A stretch of 64,000 nucleotides of DNA, taken from the NCBI RefSeq assembly GCF_000011365.1, contig NC_004463.1, positions 3,396,001 through 3,460,000 on the forward strand. Direction: 5' to 3'. The position numbers and the translations under genes are program-made. Under the pieces are notes generated by a model. The model had not been told where the DNA came from and did not search any database. It worked only from the letters and a program-made list of their open reading frames with translations. This DNA comes from Bradyrhizobium diazoefficiens USDA 110 (GTDB lineage: Bacteria > Pseudomonadota > Alphaproteobacteria > Rhizobiales > Xanthobacteraceae). This document shows, piece by piece, positions 42,994 to 52,146 of the stretch (its first letter is position 1; every line of letters begins with the position of its first letter).

Positions 42994-44589
42994 CTACTCA
43001 TTCTCCTGCAGCGCGCGCCGCAGCCTGCGGATGATGACGCCGCGGGCGCGGTCGTCGGCGGCGGCTGCGACCTTGTCGCTGATGTCGAGCATCAGCTCCG
43101 ACATTTCGTTGTGCCAGTCGAGATGCGTGACGGCCTCGGGCGCCAGCCGGCGGCGATGGTCGACGTCGAGCACGCGCGGCTCGGGCGCCTCGAGCTCGTA
43201 GATGTCGTCGAGCACCGGCTGATAGATCTTTGCGGCCGGGACAATGCGTTCGCCCAGCCGTTCGGCAAGCCCGGCGATTGCATCCTGCTCGCCGTGGGTG
43301 AGGAACAGGCCGCGGGCGATCGGGCGGCGTGCCGCGATCCAGCCGGCGATGCCGGCGGCGTCGGCATGTCCGGAATATTCGTCGATCATCCGGATGCGCG
43401 CAGCGACCCTGATCTCGTCGCCCTGGATCCGCACGGCCTTGGCGCCGTCCTGGAGGAAGCGGCCGAGCGTGCCGTGCGCCTGGAAGCCGGAGAGGAGCAC
43501 AGTCGCGCGCTCGTTCCACAGCCAGCGCTTGAGGTGATGGCGGATGCGGCCCGCGTCGCACATTCCGCTGGCGGCGATGATGATGTGAAAGCCGGTCAGG
43601 CGCATGATCGCCTTGCTCTCGGCAACCGTCTCGGTGAATTTGAGATGCGGCGAGTTGAGCAGGCGGTCGACGTCGACGCCGGGATCGAGGCTCGCGGCAT
43701 GCTCGCGGAAGACTTCGGTGGCATGGATCGCGAGCGGGGAATCCAGAAAGATCGGCGCTGCCGGAACTTCGCCGCGCTCCATCAGGTGGACGATGTCGAC
43801 GATCAGCTCCTGGGTCCGCTCGACCGCGAAGGCGGGGATGAGCAGGGCACCCTTGGCCGCGGCGGCATCGCGGATCTCGCTTGCGAGATGCTGCCGGCGC
43901 TGCTCGGGCGTGGTGACGGGGCGCACGCGGTCGCCATAGGTGGATTCGCAGATGACGTAGTCGAGGTCCACCGGCGCCTCGGGATCGGGCTGGAGCAGTT
44001 TAGCTTCCGGCCCGACGTCGCCCGAGAGCAGGACGCGCAACGGACGTTCCCGCCCGTCCTGGCCGAATTCCAGCTCGATCGAGGCGGAGCCGAGCAGGTG
44101 GCCGGCGTTCCAGTAGCGCGCGCGAACGCCGGGGATCACGTCGGCCCAGCGCTCATAGTCGACCGGGCGGAACGATTGCAGCGAGGTGACCGCATCGGCC
44201 TGCGTGTAGATCGGTTCGACCTCGTTCCGACCGCGTGCCGCGTTGCGCCGGTTGAGCTGCGTGACCTCGGACTCCTGGATGCTGCCGGCGTCCGGCAGCA
44301 TCCAGGAGCAGAGGTCGATGGTGCCGCGCGTCGCCAGGATCGGTCCGTCAAAACCCTCGCGCATGAGTTTCGGCAGCAGCCCGCTGTGGTCGATATGGGC
44401 GTGCGTGAGCAGCACCGCCTGGATGTCGGCGGGGCGGAAGGGAAAGGCGCCGTAATTGAGTGCCTTGAGCGTCTTCTGTCCCTGGAACAGGCCGCAGTCG
44501 ACCAGGAAGCGCCCGGTCGCGGTCTGGAACAGGTAGCTCGAGCCGGTCACGGTGCGGGCGGCGCCGCAGAATCGAACAGTCACGCTCAT
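42994..44589 (-). CDS. CPSF-type MBL-fold ribonuclease (beta-CASP family)
   Basis: A 531-residue protein with MBL motif LLTHAHIDHSGLLPKLM, motif 3 NAGHLLGSASIELEFG, LSGDVGPEAKL (aspartate motif 4) and a beta-CASP insertion: YVICESTYGDR, GALLIPAFAVERTQELI, FHIIIAASGMCDAGRIRHHL, VLLSGFQAHGTLGR and EYSGHADAAGI. It is a processing endo/exonuclease of the YsgH/CPSF-100 type, acting on RNA ends. ATG 44589 overlaps the stop of the PRPP-synthetase-like gene (ATGA). As the last gene of a three-gene operon with nucleotide phosphorolysis enzymes, it may supply mononucleotides from RNA (inference). Confidence 0.92.
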   Translation of the reverse strand: MSVTVRFCGAARTVTGSSYLFQTATGRFLVDCGLFQGQKTLKALNYGAFPFRPADIQAVLLTHAHIDHSGLLPKLMREGFDGPILATRGTIDLCSWMLPDAGSIQESEVTQLNRRNAARGRNEVEPIYTQADAVTSLQSFRPVDYERWADVIPGVRARYWNAGHLLGSASIELEFGQDGRERPLRVLLSGDVGPEAKLLQPDPEAPVDLDYVICESTYGDRVRPVTTPEQRRQHLASEIRDAAAAKGALLIPAFAVERTQELIVDIVHLMERGEVPAAPIFLDSPLAIHATEVFREHAASLDPGVDVDRLLNSPHLKFTETVAESKAIMRLTGFHIIIAASGMCDAGRIRHHLKRWLWNERATVLLSGFQAHGTLGRFLQDGAKAVRIQGDEIRVAARIRMIDEYSGHADAAGIAGWIAARRPIARGLFLTHGEQDAIAGLAERLGERIVPAAKIYQPVLDDIYELEAPEPRVLDVDHRRRLAPEAVTHLDWHNEMSELMLDISDKVAAAADDRARGVIIRRLRRALQENE

Positions 44590-45506
44590 GTCGTTGTCTC
44601 CGGCGGAAGTATCGTGTTGAGCTCGCGCTTGAGAGCCGCGGCCAGAATTTCGTCGAGCGCGATCGCGTTGGTCGGATGTGGCACGCTGTCGCTCGAGCGA
44701 ATGGAGCGGATGCCTGCGTCGGCGAATGCCGCGCTCATCGCGGGTGGAAACAACGCGTGCGTCACGACCGAATCGACAGCGCTTGCGCCCATCGCTCGCA
44801 ATGTTTTCGCCGCGACCATCAGCGTCGTCCCGGAGGAGACGATGTCGTCGACCATCAGCGCCGGCCGTCCCGCGAGCAGGGCGGCGTCGGCAAAATCGAT
44901 CTCAACGGAGCGATCGCCGCGCCGGAGCTTTCGCGCGACCGTGTGCTGCAAGTCCAGCCGTCCCGCGAGGTCTCTCACCCAGGGCTCGGATTCGGCGTCG
45001 GGGCCGATCACGACGGTCGCGGGATCGATGCCGGCCGCGACAAGCGCGTTCGCAATCGCGGGCATCGCGGACAGGTTCTCGGCCTCGATGCCGGGAAACA
45101 CGGCGGCGATGTCGGGGGTGCGGTGCAGGTGCGCATCCACGGTGACGACGCGGTCGACGATCGTCGCAAGCAGAGTGCCCATGGCGCGCTGGCTGATGGC
45201 CTCGCCCGCATGAAACGCAATGTCCTGCCGCATGTAGCACAGATAGGGCGCGACCAGGACCAGCCGCTTTGCGCCGCCGCGACGCAGCGCCTCTGCGGCG
45301 AACAGCAGGGCGATCAGCTTGTCGTTGGGTTGATCGAGCGCGGCATAGAGGATGGTGGTGTCGGCTGCGGGCGCGACCGTGACGCGCAGCTCGCCGTCCG
45401 GGAAGCGGTGCAGGGTCATCTCGTCGGAGGCAAGCCCAAGCCGCGCCGCGAGACGCTTCGCCGCCTCGGTGCCGAACGGCAGGGTCTGGAACGCGATCAT
45501 GCTCAC
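44586..45506 (-). CDS. Ribose-phosphate pyrophosphokinase-like protein
   Basis: A 306-residue PRPP synthetase homologue: [49 protein letters not shown] (ATP region) and the PRPP loop [20 protein letters not shown]. It is shorter in the flexible loop than housekeeping Prs and diverges in the regulatory region, so it is probably a second, specialised enzyme. GTG 45506 overlaps the upstream stop (GTGA) and is preferred over ATG 45500. It sits between an AMP/thymidine phosphorylase-family gene and the MBL ribonuclease gene, both joined by 4 bp overlaps. It would make PRPP from ribose 5-phosphate, or act on a related sugar phosphate. Confidence 0.9.
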   Translation of the reverse strand: MSMIAFQTLPFGTEAAKRLAARLGLASDEMTLHRFPDGELRVTVAPAADTTILYAALDQPNDKLIALLFAAEALRRGGAKRLVLVAPYLCYMRQDIAFHAGEAISQRAMGTLLATIVDRVVTVDAHLHRTPDIAAVFPGIEAENLSAMPAIANALVAAGIDPATVVIGPDAESEPWVRDLAGRLDLQHTVARKLRRGDRSVEIDFADAALLAGRPALMVDDIVSSGTTLMVAAKTLRAMGASAVDSVVTHALFPPAMSAAFADAGIRSIRSSDSVPHPTNAIALDEILAAALKRELNTILPPETTT

Positions 45507-47044
45507 GACGCCGTCTTGCTCGGGAGCGCGTCGTGACCATCGACGGCGTAGCCGTTCCCTGCCGCTGCGGCGGAGGCTGCGAGATCATGCTCCGGCTGAT
45601 CGAAGGCGTAGACGCGGTAGAGCGGCTCGCCCTGCTCGACGTGGTCGCCGATCTTCTTGAACAGGCGGATGCCGGCGCCCTTGTCGAGCGGCGCGCCGGC
45701 GGTGCGGGCGAGCCGGTTCAACCGCAGACAGTCGATCGCGGACACCGTGCCGTCATGCGCCGCCTTGATGTCGAAGCTGAGCGATCCCAGTTCGGTGCTG
45801 CATGTCGACGGGCCCTGGGCGTCGATGATCTTCTGCATCTGCTTCAGCGCCGCGCCGCTGTCGAGCAATTCGCGCGCCCGTGCGTAGCCCGCGCCGCCGC
45901 GCAGCTTCGGATCGTATTCCAAGAGATGGGCGGCGAGCCGCAGTGATTTCTCGCGCAGGTCGCGCGGGGCATCCTTATCGTTACCGAGCACCGCCATCAC
46001 GTCGTTGGCCTCGAGCACCGGCCCGATGCCGTTGCCGATCGGCTGGCGGCCGTCGGTCGTGATCACTTCGACCGTGCGGCCGAACCGGTCGCCGACGAAT
46101 TCGAACAGCTTTCGCAGCCGCATCGCCTCGACGGCGCCGGTGACCTTCGCGGTCGGCCCGACCGGAATGTCGATCAGCAGATGCGTCGAGCCCGCCGCGA
46201 TCTTCTTGGACATGATGGAGGCGACCATCTGCTCGCGAGTATCGAGGCTCAGCGGTCGCTCGACCGAGATCAGGACGTCGTCGGCCGGCGACAGGTTCAC
46301 GTGGCCGCCCCAGATCAGGCAGCCGTTACAGGACGAGACGATCGCCTTCATCTCCTCGACACCGACATTCACCCGCGCCAGAACCTCCATCGTGTCGGCG
46401 GTGCCGGCGGGCGAGGTGATGGCGCGCGAGGAGGTCTTGGGGATCGGCAGGCCGTGCGCGGCGACGATCGGCACCACCACCATCGAGGTGCGATTGCCGG
46501 GAATGCCGCCGATGCAGTGCTTGTCGACGACCACAGGGTCCGGCCACACCAGTTGGGTGCCGGCCTGGGCCATCGCCCCGGTGAGGGCCAGGAGCTCGTC
46601 GCTGGTGATGAAGCTCGCCGAACCGATCAGGAAGGCGGCGATCTCCATGTCGGAGTAGCGATAATGCGCGAGGTCGTTGATGATCGCGCCGATCTCCGCC
46701 TGGCTCAAGGTTCGCCCGCGGATCTTCGCACGCACCGCTTCAAGGCTCTCCGGTGGCGTGGCGGGCGTCACCGCGACCAGCGTGCCGACCGGTTCGGCGA
46801 AACGGCGGAATGCGGGCTCGGAGAGGCCGATCTCGTCCTGGGCGGCCAAAGTGTCGTCGTCAGTGATCAGCAGCGTCGCCAGCAGCACCTTGCCGTTGAG
46901 ACGGAGCTCGACGCGGCTGAAGCCGCGGAAGATCTCTGCGCGCAGCGCCTTCGATTGCCTGGAGATGACGACGACGTTCTCGCGGCCGGTATCGAGGCGA
47001 ACGCGGCGGATCTTCAGTTGGGAGTGGGGGAGGTCTGGGTGCAT
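45503..47044 (-). CDS. Thymidine/AMP phosphorylase-family protein (type 2, archaeal-like)
   Basis: A 513-residue pyrimidine-nucleoside-phosphorylase-fold enzyme with the extra N-terminal domain (about 90 residues, [20 protein letters not shown]) that marks the AMP phosphorylase/type 2 thymidine phosphorylase branch and not classical DeoA. The active-site region is [40 protein letters not shown] and [20 protein letters not shown]. Archaeal AMP phosphorylases convert AMP, CMP or UMP plus phosphate to base and ribose 1,5-bisphosphate. Which substrate this copy uses cannot be read. It heads the operon and overlaps the PRPP-synthetase-like gene. Confidence 0.92.
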   Translation of the reverse strand: MHPDLPHSQLKIRRVRLDTGRENVVVISRQSKALRAEIFRGFSRVELRLNGKVLLATLLITDDDTLAAQDEIGLSEPAFRRFAEPVGTLVAVTPATPPESLEAVRAKIRGRTLSQAEIGAIINDLAHYRYSDMEIAAFLIGSASFITSDELLALTGAMAQAGTQLVWPDPVVVDKHCIGGIPGNRTSMVVVPIVAAHGLPIPKTSSRAITSPAGTADTMEVLARVNVGVEEMKAIVSSCNGCLIWGGHVNLSPADDVLISVERPLSLDTREQMVASIMSKKIAAGSTHLLIDIPVGPTAKVTGAVEAMRLRKLFEFVGDRFGRTVEVITTDGRQPIGNGIGPVLEANDVMAVLGNDKDAPRDLREKSLRLAAHLLEYDPKLRGGAGYARARELLDSGAALKQMQKIIDAQGPSTCSTELGSLSFDIKAAHDGTVSAIDCLRLNRLARTAGAPLDKGAGIRLFKKIGDHVEQGEPLYRVYAFDQPEHDLAASAAAAGNGYAVDGHDALPSKTAS

Positions 47045-47198
47045 GGACGGGCCGGCAGGGAGGAAGCTCGGCCTCCATGCTTAGCCGTCGCCGCCTTGGT
47101 GCTGTTGACCCAGATCATGGTCTGCCACGCCGGCAGGCCTTGCGTGCCGGCACGGTCTCGCCGATGTCAGAAGATGACTTCGGGCCGGGGCATGCGGC

Positions 47199-47363
47199 CT
47201 ACTTCGTGGCCGCGTCGATCGAGTTGAACTTGTTGTTCAGGAGCGCGCTGCCCGTGTTGTTCACGACCGTGACGATCACGAGCGCGATGCCGGCGGCAAT
47301 CAGGCAATACTCGATAGCGGTGGCTGCACTTTCATCGGCAAGAAAGGACTTGAGCAATGCCAT
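47199..47363 (-). CDS. Flp-type pilin (orphan)
   Basis: A 54-residue Flp/Fap pilin: MALLKSFLADESAATAIEYC, then LIAAGIALVIVTVVNNTG and SALLNNKFNSIDAATK. It shows the short leader, the ExxATAIEY glutamate-tyrosine motif after the processing site and the single hydrophobic helix of the family. GGGAG lies 7 nt before ATG 47363. A prepilin peptidase (CpaA) would cleave it and a Tad machine assemble it, but no tad or cpa gene is nearby, so this is an isolated pilin. Confidence 0.9.
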   Translation of the reverse strand: MALLKSFLADESAATAIEYCLIAAGIALVIVTVVNNTGSALLNNKFNSIDAATK

Positions 47364-47553
47364 CGTCAACTCCCGTTCATCCGTCCAACGTAGGCTGGCG
47401 CCGTTTTCGGAATGGTAAATTGATTCACTAAATTTCGCAGGGCGCGCGTCAAAGTGCTGGCGGGGCGGTCCCGACCTCAGGCCTTATATGCTGGCATTCA
47501 TTGACTTAAGGTTTCGTCACCCAACTCGGGTGGATTTGACGGCGTCGTCGCTT

Positions 47554-47736
47554 TCAGGACTTGATCGCGCGTCCAGGGGTGGTCTTGCCAGGGCGTCTCA
47601 GCGCCGCTGCGAGGCGTCCGACCAGATAGCTCATGACGCGCGGCTGTGACCGCGCCGCGCTGTCTGCAAGGCGCTTGTCCTCGCTCGTGTCGTTCACGAG
47701 GCCGATGTAGTTCTTTCTGGCGTCCTGCTGCTGCAC
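47554..47736 (-). CDS. Small hypothetical protein
   Basis: A 60-residue frame beginning at GTG 47736, with a polar N-terminal half (QDARKNYIGLVNDTSEDKR) and a basic C-terminal half (VMSYLVGRLAAALRRPGKTT). An AGGG about 12 nt upstream is a weak ribosome site. Several bases of codon bias look coding, but no family is recognised. The frame extends upstream to a TTG at 47784. Low confidence. Confidence 0.3.
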   Translation of the reverse strand: MQQQDARKNYIGLVNDTSEDKRLADSAARSQPRVMSYLVGRLAAALRRPGKTTPGRAIKS

Positions 47737-47940
47737 CGCGTGCAAACCCTGGTTCAATCGACCGCGCGACCTTGTGGTGCGCAATGGGAATCGAGGGTTA
47801 ATTTTGTCTTCCGTAGGATTACTTGGTGCCTCGCCGGCGAGCGCCGAAGGCGATGGCGCCGCTTAACCGATTGTTGAGGCTATGTCTCGGCGGCGCGAGG
47901 GAGGGCGAATGCTGCAAGGCGCCGCCGCGTCAGGTGGGGC

Positions 47941-48177
47941 TTACTTGCGACTGACGTCCGCGTTCAGCGCCCGCAACATCGCGATGCGGGCGAACATCGT
48001 CCAGCCGCCGCCCGTCTCGGCCGCGTGGATCAGGGTCTCGATCGCGGTCTGCCAGTGGCTCGCGTGCTGCGCGTCCTCGGGCAGCTGCATGATGTGATCG
48101 GCCGCCTGTTGCAGCGTCCGCAGCTTGCGCCCGTTGCGCAGCGAGATCGGATCGTCGAACGCCGCCGACCAGGGCAT
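47941..48177 (-). CDS. DUF982-like small protein
   Basis: A 78-residue protein: WSAAFDDPISLRNGRKLRTL, then QQAADHIMQLPEDAQHASHW, QTAIETLIHAAETGGGWTMF and ARIAMLRALNADV. The pattern of a short beta-strand region followed by two helices, with a conserved AR...A segment, resembles DUF982, common in rhizobia. No function is known. It is downstream of ku on the same strand, 58 bp after its stop. Confidence 0.75.
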   Translation of the reverse strand: MPWSAAFDDPISLRNGRKLRTLQQAADHIMQLPEDAQHASHWQTAIETLIHAAETGGGWTMFARIAMLRALNADVSRK

Positions 48178-48235
48178 GTCAGGCCGGCCGACGGGCGAGG
48201 GGAGACATCACGGCGCGATCGTAAGCGGCGTGCCG

Positions 48236-49219
48236 CTAACCGGCCTTCTTCGCCCGCGCCGGCGCGCGCACCGGCTTGTCGGCCTTCTTCGAGGCTTCCT
48301 TGGGGGCCGTTTTCGCCGCAGCTTCCTTGCCGCCCTTGCCGGCGATCGGCAGCAGCATCTCGCGCTGGCCTTCGACGCGCTTCTTCGGCTTCTTGCCCTT
48401 GACGGTCTCCTTGACGACCTTCGCGATCGGAGCTGCGTCCTTCTCGCTCGCGAGGCTCTTCTTGAGAGCGTCCATCAGGTTGATGACGTTGCCGCCCGTC
48501 TTCGGCGCCGCTTTGGCCGCGATCGGGGCGCCCGAGCGCTTCTTGTTGATGAGATCGATCAGCGCGGCCTCGTAATGGTCCTCGAACAGCTCGGGCTCGA
48601 ACGCTCCGGACTTCTTCTCGACGATGTGTTTTGCAAGGTCGAGCATGTCCTTCGTCAGCTTCACGTCCTGGATGTCGTCGAAATATTCCTTCTCGCTGCG
48701 GACCTCGTAGGGGTAGCGCAGCAGCGTGCCCATCAGGCCGCTCTCGAGCGGCTCCAGTGCGATGATGTGCTCGCGGTTGGTCAGCACCACGCGGCCGATC
48801 GCGACCTTGTCCATGCTGCGGATGGTCTCGCGGATCACCGCAAAGGCGTCGTGGCCGACCTTGCCGTCCGGCACGAGATAATAGGGGCGGATCAGATAGC
48901 GATTGTCGATGTCGGCCTTCGGCACGAATTCGTCGATCTCGATCGTGTGCGTCGAGTCGAGCGCGATCTCGTCGAGCTCGTCCTTGGTGACCTCGATATA
49001 GGTGTCGGTGTCGACCTTGTAGCCCTTGACGATGTCCTCGGAGGTCACCTCGTCACCGGTCTCGGCGTCGACCTTGAGGTACTTGATCCGGTGGCCGGTC
49101 TTGCGGTTGATCTGGTTGAAGGAGACCTTCTCGGTATCCGAAGTGGCCGGATAGAGCGCGACCGGGCAGGTCACGAGCGACAAACGCAAAAAACCCTTCC
49201 AATTGGCGCGGGGGGCCAT
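48236..49219 (-). CDS. ku: Ku protein, non-homologous end joining
   Basis: A 327-residue prokaryotic Ku. It starts MAPRANWKGFLRLSLVTCPV and contains FNQINRKTGHRIKYLKVDAE, EIDEFVPKADIDNRYLIRPY, YLVPDGKVGHDAFAVIRETI and EHIIALEPLESGLMGTLLRY, followed by a Lys/Ala-rich C-terminal tail (about the last 60 residues). Ku binds DNA ends and recruits a ligase D; no ligD is in the window, so the partner is elsewhere. Rhizobia often have several ku copies, so which this is cannot be told. Confidence 0.95.
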   Translation of the reverse strand: MAPRANWKGFLRLSLVTCPVALYPATSDTEKVSFNQINRKTGHRIKYLKVDAETGDEVTSEDIVKGYKVDTDTYIEVTKDELDEIALDSTHTIEIDEFVPKADIDNRYLIRPYYLVPDGKVGHDAFAVIRETIRSMDKVAIGRVVLTNREHIIALEPLESGLMGTLLRYPYEVRSEKEYFDDIQDVKLTKDMLDLAKHIVEKKSGAFEPELFEDHYEAALIDLINKKRSGAPIAAKAAPKTGGNVINLMDALKKSLASEKDAAPIAKVVKETVKGKKPKKRVEGQREMLLPIAGKGGKEAAAKTAPKEASKKADKPVRAPARAKKAG

Positions 49220-49454
49220 GGGCTACTCCAAACGCAACGGGGACAGACTTATGAGGATACCATCGGGGAACACCGAATCAAACACGGCGCGGTGCGGAAT
49301 CTTGCAACTGCGTTAACCAGCCGCCCCGCGTCCGGTTGCTGCCCGAGCCCGCGGCAAAAGCCGGAACATCGTATCGGATCGGGCGTTGCCTCAGGACACA
49401 GGGCCGTGAGGCGGTCGCGGTCATCGGAGGCGACACGCAGAGATTGAGGGCATC

Positions 49455-49610
49455 ATGGCAACCACGCGAGACCAGCATCAGATCGTCGAAACTGCAACCG
49501 AGGCGCGCCAGGGCGAACCCGGGCCGTCGGTGGCCGCGCTGCTCGCCATCTCGACCGGGCTCGCGATCCTGATCCTCGCCGTCATCTGGTTCGTATTCTT
49601 CCGGACCTGA
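49455..49610 (+). CDS. Single-pass membrane mini-protein
   Basis: A 51-residue protein starting MATTRDQHQIVETATEARQG, then EPGPSVAALLAISTGLAILI and LAVIWFVFFRT. A polar, acidic N-terminus and one strongly hydrophobic C-terminal segment indicate a tail-anchored small membrane protein. GAGGG is 5 nt before the ATG. It lies between ku (opposite strand) and the FeuP-like regulator. The hydrophobic pattern and ribosome site make it credible; no family is recognised. Confidence 0.6.
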   Translation: MATTRDQHQIVETATEARQGEPGPSVAALLAISTGLAILILAVIWFVFFRT

Positions 49611-49839
49611 CGGCCGGATCCGAACGTCCCGGGCCTTCCGACTCGCCGCGTAACGCGGCACATTGCGCCCGCCATGCCGCCGGCTCGTCCGGCAGCCTGG
49701 CGGGCGCAGTCGCGTCGGCGCGTGACAGGGCGTATATGACCAAAAAGTAACGCGGCCGGTTCCCCGCGTTCATATTCAGTTCACGCCGGAATTGCTCATC
49801 TGAGGCTGTTGTTCATGCGGCCTATCTTTGGAGAGAAGC

Positions 49840-50514
49840 GTGCGCCTGCTCGTTGTTGAGGACGACCCCGATCTCAATCGCCAGCTCACCAAGGCGCTGA
49901 CGGACGCCGGCTATGTCGTCGACCGCGCCTTCGACGGGGAGGAGGGGCACTATCTCGGCGACAACGAGCCGTACGATGCCGTCGTACTCGACATCGGCCT
50001 GCCGAAGAAGGACGGCATCTCGGTGCTGGAGGCCTGGCGCCGCAACGGCCGCACCATGCCGGTCCTGATCCTCACCGCGCGCGACCGCTGGAGCGACAAG
50101 GTCCAGGGCTTCGATGCCGGCGCCGACGACTATGTCGCAAAGCCGTTCCATCTCGAGGAGGTGCTGGCGCGCATCCGCGCGCTGCTGCGCCGTTCCACCG
50201 GCCATGCCCAGAGCGAACTCAGCTGCGGCCCGGTCACGCTCGACACCAGGACCGGCCGGGTCAGCGTGTCCGGCAATCCCGTCAAGATGACCTCGCACGA
50301 ATATCGGCTTCTGGCCTACCTGATGCACCATTCCGGACGCGTGGTCTCCCGCACCGAGCTGGTCGAGCATCTCTACGACCAGGACTTCGACCGCGACTCC
50401 AACACCATCGAGGTCTTCGTCGGCCGTATTCGCAAGAAGCTCGACGTCGACATCATCCAGACCGTCCGCGGCCTCGGCTATCTCCTGACCCCGCCGCCCG
50501 CTCCGGGCGCCTGA
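49840..50514 (+). CDS. feuP: OmpR-family response regulator, FeuP-like
   Basis: A 224-residue regulator with receiver domain MRLLVVEDDPDLNRQLTKAL, phosphoacceptor Asp51 (VVLDIGLPKKDG), LTARDRWSDKVQGFDAGADD and KPFHLEEV. The winged-helix domain has SHEYRLLAYLMHHSGRVVSR and VFVGRIRKKLDVDIIQTVRG. GTG 49840 follows GGAGAGA; a TTG 12 nt earlier is less likely. It is paired with a membrane kinase and followed by cycHJKL, the arrangement I recall for rhizobial feuPQ, which is linked to osmoadaptation, cyclic glucan export and iron uptake. The family assignment is secure; the symbol rests on similarity and gene order. Confidence 0.88.
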   Translation: MRLLVVEDDPDLNRQLTKALTDAGYVVDRAFDGEEGHYLGDNEPYDAVVLDIGLPKKDGISVLEAWRRNGRTMPVLILTARDRWSDKVQGFDAGADDYVAKPFHLEEVLARIRALLRRSTGHAQSELSCGPVTLDTRTGRVSVSGNPVKMTSHEYRLLAYLMHHSGRVVSRTELVEHLYDQDFDRDSNTIEVFVGRIRKKLDVDIIQTVRGLGYLLTPPPAPGA

Positions 50515-50608
50515 GGCGTTGCGGGCTTGACGGGAGGCCGAACAGGGGGCCTTGGTCCGGTTATGACGTCCGACGCCCTGCCATCCTGCGCCTCCCGGGA
50601 TCGTTCCG

Positions 50609-51985
50609 ATGCCCGCTAGCTCGCTTGCCAACCGCCTGTTCCTGTCGGCGACGGCGTGGCTCGTGGTGATCCTGGCCATCACCGGCGTGGTGCTGTCGTC
50701 GGTCTACAAGAACGCGACCGAACGCGCCTTCGACCGCCGGCTCAATCTCTATCTCCGCACGCTGATCGCGGAGGTCGCGACCCCGGACGAGCCCCCGGAC
50801 CGCCAGTTCCAGTCGCTCGGCGAGCCCCTGTTCGAGCTGCCGCTGTCCGGCTGGTATTGGCAGATCACGCGCACCGACACCGAAAAGCCGGAGGTGCGCT
50901 CCTCGCGCTCGCTCTGGGACAAGAAGCTGCCGAAGCTGGAGGAGCACGGTGCCGAGCTCACCGCCGCCGGCATCCGGCTCGGCTATGTCGATGGTCCCGA
51001 GGGGCAGAACCTGCGGATGGTGGAACGGCCGGTCGATCTCGGCGCCGACGGCAAATATCTGGTCAGCGTCGCCGGCGACGACAGCGAGATTTTCGACGAG
51101 ACGCGCAGCTTCGACTATTACCTCGGCGGCACCTTCACCGCGCTCGGCATCGTGCTGCTCCTGACCACGGTGTTCCAGGTCCGCTTCGGCCTCGCGCCGC
51201 TCAAGCGCATCTCGGAGTCGATCGCCGACATTCGCTCCGGGCGGGCAGAGCGGCTCGAGGGCGAATTCCCGGTCGAGATCGCGCCGCTCGCGCGCGAGAC
51301 AAACGCGCTGATCGATGCCAATCGCGAGATCGTCGAGCGCGCGCGCACCCATGTCGGCAATCTCGCCCATGCGATCAAGACGCCGCTTTCGGTCATCGTC
51401 AACGAAGCCGGCGTTCACGCTGCCGATCCGTTCGCGGCCAAGGTGATGGAGCAGGCGGACGTGATGCGCGACCAGGTCGCCCATCACCTGGAGCGGGCGC
51501 GCATCGCCGCGCGCGTCTCGGTCGTCGCGACCGTGACGGAGGTGGCACCCGCCATCGAGGCGCTGCGGCGGACGATGGAGAAGATCCACCGCGACCGCGG
51601 CATCATGGTCGAGGCCAAGGCCGATCCGTCGGCAAAATTCCGGGGCGAGCGGCAGGATCTGGAGGAGATGGTCGGCAATCTCGTCGACAATGCCTGCAAA
51701 TGGGCGGCCTCCCGGGTCTTCATCGAGGTGCTGGTGGAAGTGCCGCATAAGGCCGGCGCCGGTCCGCGCCTGAGGATCATTGTCGACGACGACGGCCGCG
51801 GCCTGTCGGAGGCGGAGCGCACCCAGGTCTCCCGGCGAGGCCAGCGGCTCGACGAGTCCAAGCCCGGCTCGGGGCTCGGGCTTTCCATCGTGGTCGACCT
51901 TGCCGCGCTCTATGGCGGCAGCCTCTCCCTCGGCGCCGCGCCAATCGGCGGCTTGCGGGCCGAGTTGGTCCTCCCCGGAATATAA
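50609..51985 (+). CDS. feuQ: Membrane histidine kinase, FeuQ-like
   Basis: A 458-residue sensor kinase with two membrane segments (LSATAWLVVILAITGVVLSS; YYLGGTFTALGIVLLLTTVF) around a periplasmic domain of about 135 residues containing LPLSGWYWQITRTDTEKPEV. A HAMP-like linker (RISESIADIRSGRAERLEGE), phosphoacceptor GNLAHAIKTPLSVI (His254), N-box NLVDNACKWA and G-box GSGLGLSIVVDLAALYGG follow. It is the cognate kinase of the response regulator 94 bp upstream. Confidence 0.9.
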   Translation: MPASSLANRLFLSATAWLVVILAITGVVLSSVYKNATERAFDRRLNLYLRTLIAEVATPDEPPDRQFQSLGEPLFELPLSGWYWQITRTDTEKPEVRSSRSLWDKKLPKLEEHGAELTAAGIRLGYVDGPEGQNLRMVERPVDLGADGKYLVSVAGDDSEIFDETRSFDYYLGGTFTALGIVLLLTTVFQVRFGLAPLKRISESIADIRSGRAERLEGEFPVEIAPLARETNALIDANREIVERARTHVGNLAHAIKTPLSVIVNEAGVHAADPFAAKVMEQADVMRDQVAHHLERARIAARVSVVATVTEVAPAIEALRRTMEKIHRDRGIMVEAKADPSAKFRGERQDLEEMVGNLVDNACKWAASRVFIEVLVEVPHKAGAGPRLRIIVDDDGRGLSEAERTQVSRRGQRLDESKPGSGLGLSIVVDLAALYGGSLSLGAAPIGGLRAELVLPGI

Positions 51986-52010
51986 TCCTTTGTTTCAACA
52001 GGATTTTTTG
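51984..52010 (+). terminator. Short intrinsic terminator after feuQ
   Basis: AATCCT (51984-51989) and AGGATT (52000-52005) form a 6 bp stem around a 10 nt loop, followed by a run of four more T (52006-52009). It begins at the feuQ stop. The AT-rich stem makes it weak. Confidence 0.45.
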
Positions 52011-52146
52011 GTTCCGGGACGGCCGATCCGCAAGCAAACGGGAGGATTCGGGCCAACGTCCTCAACGGCTTCTTAAGGCGCAGCCTTCTATGATCGCGCT
52101 CGGACGCATCCCATGTCCGCCACTTTACCGTGCATTACCTGGGCGC

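Noticed and set aside
47864..47878. TTAACCGATTGTTGA as a CtrA box.
   Set aside because: One half deviates from TTAA, and no cell-cycle or motility gene starts nearby apart from the weak small ORF and the pilin.
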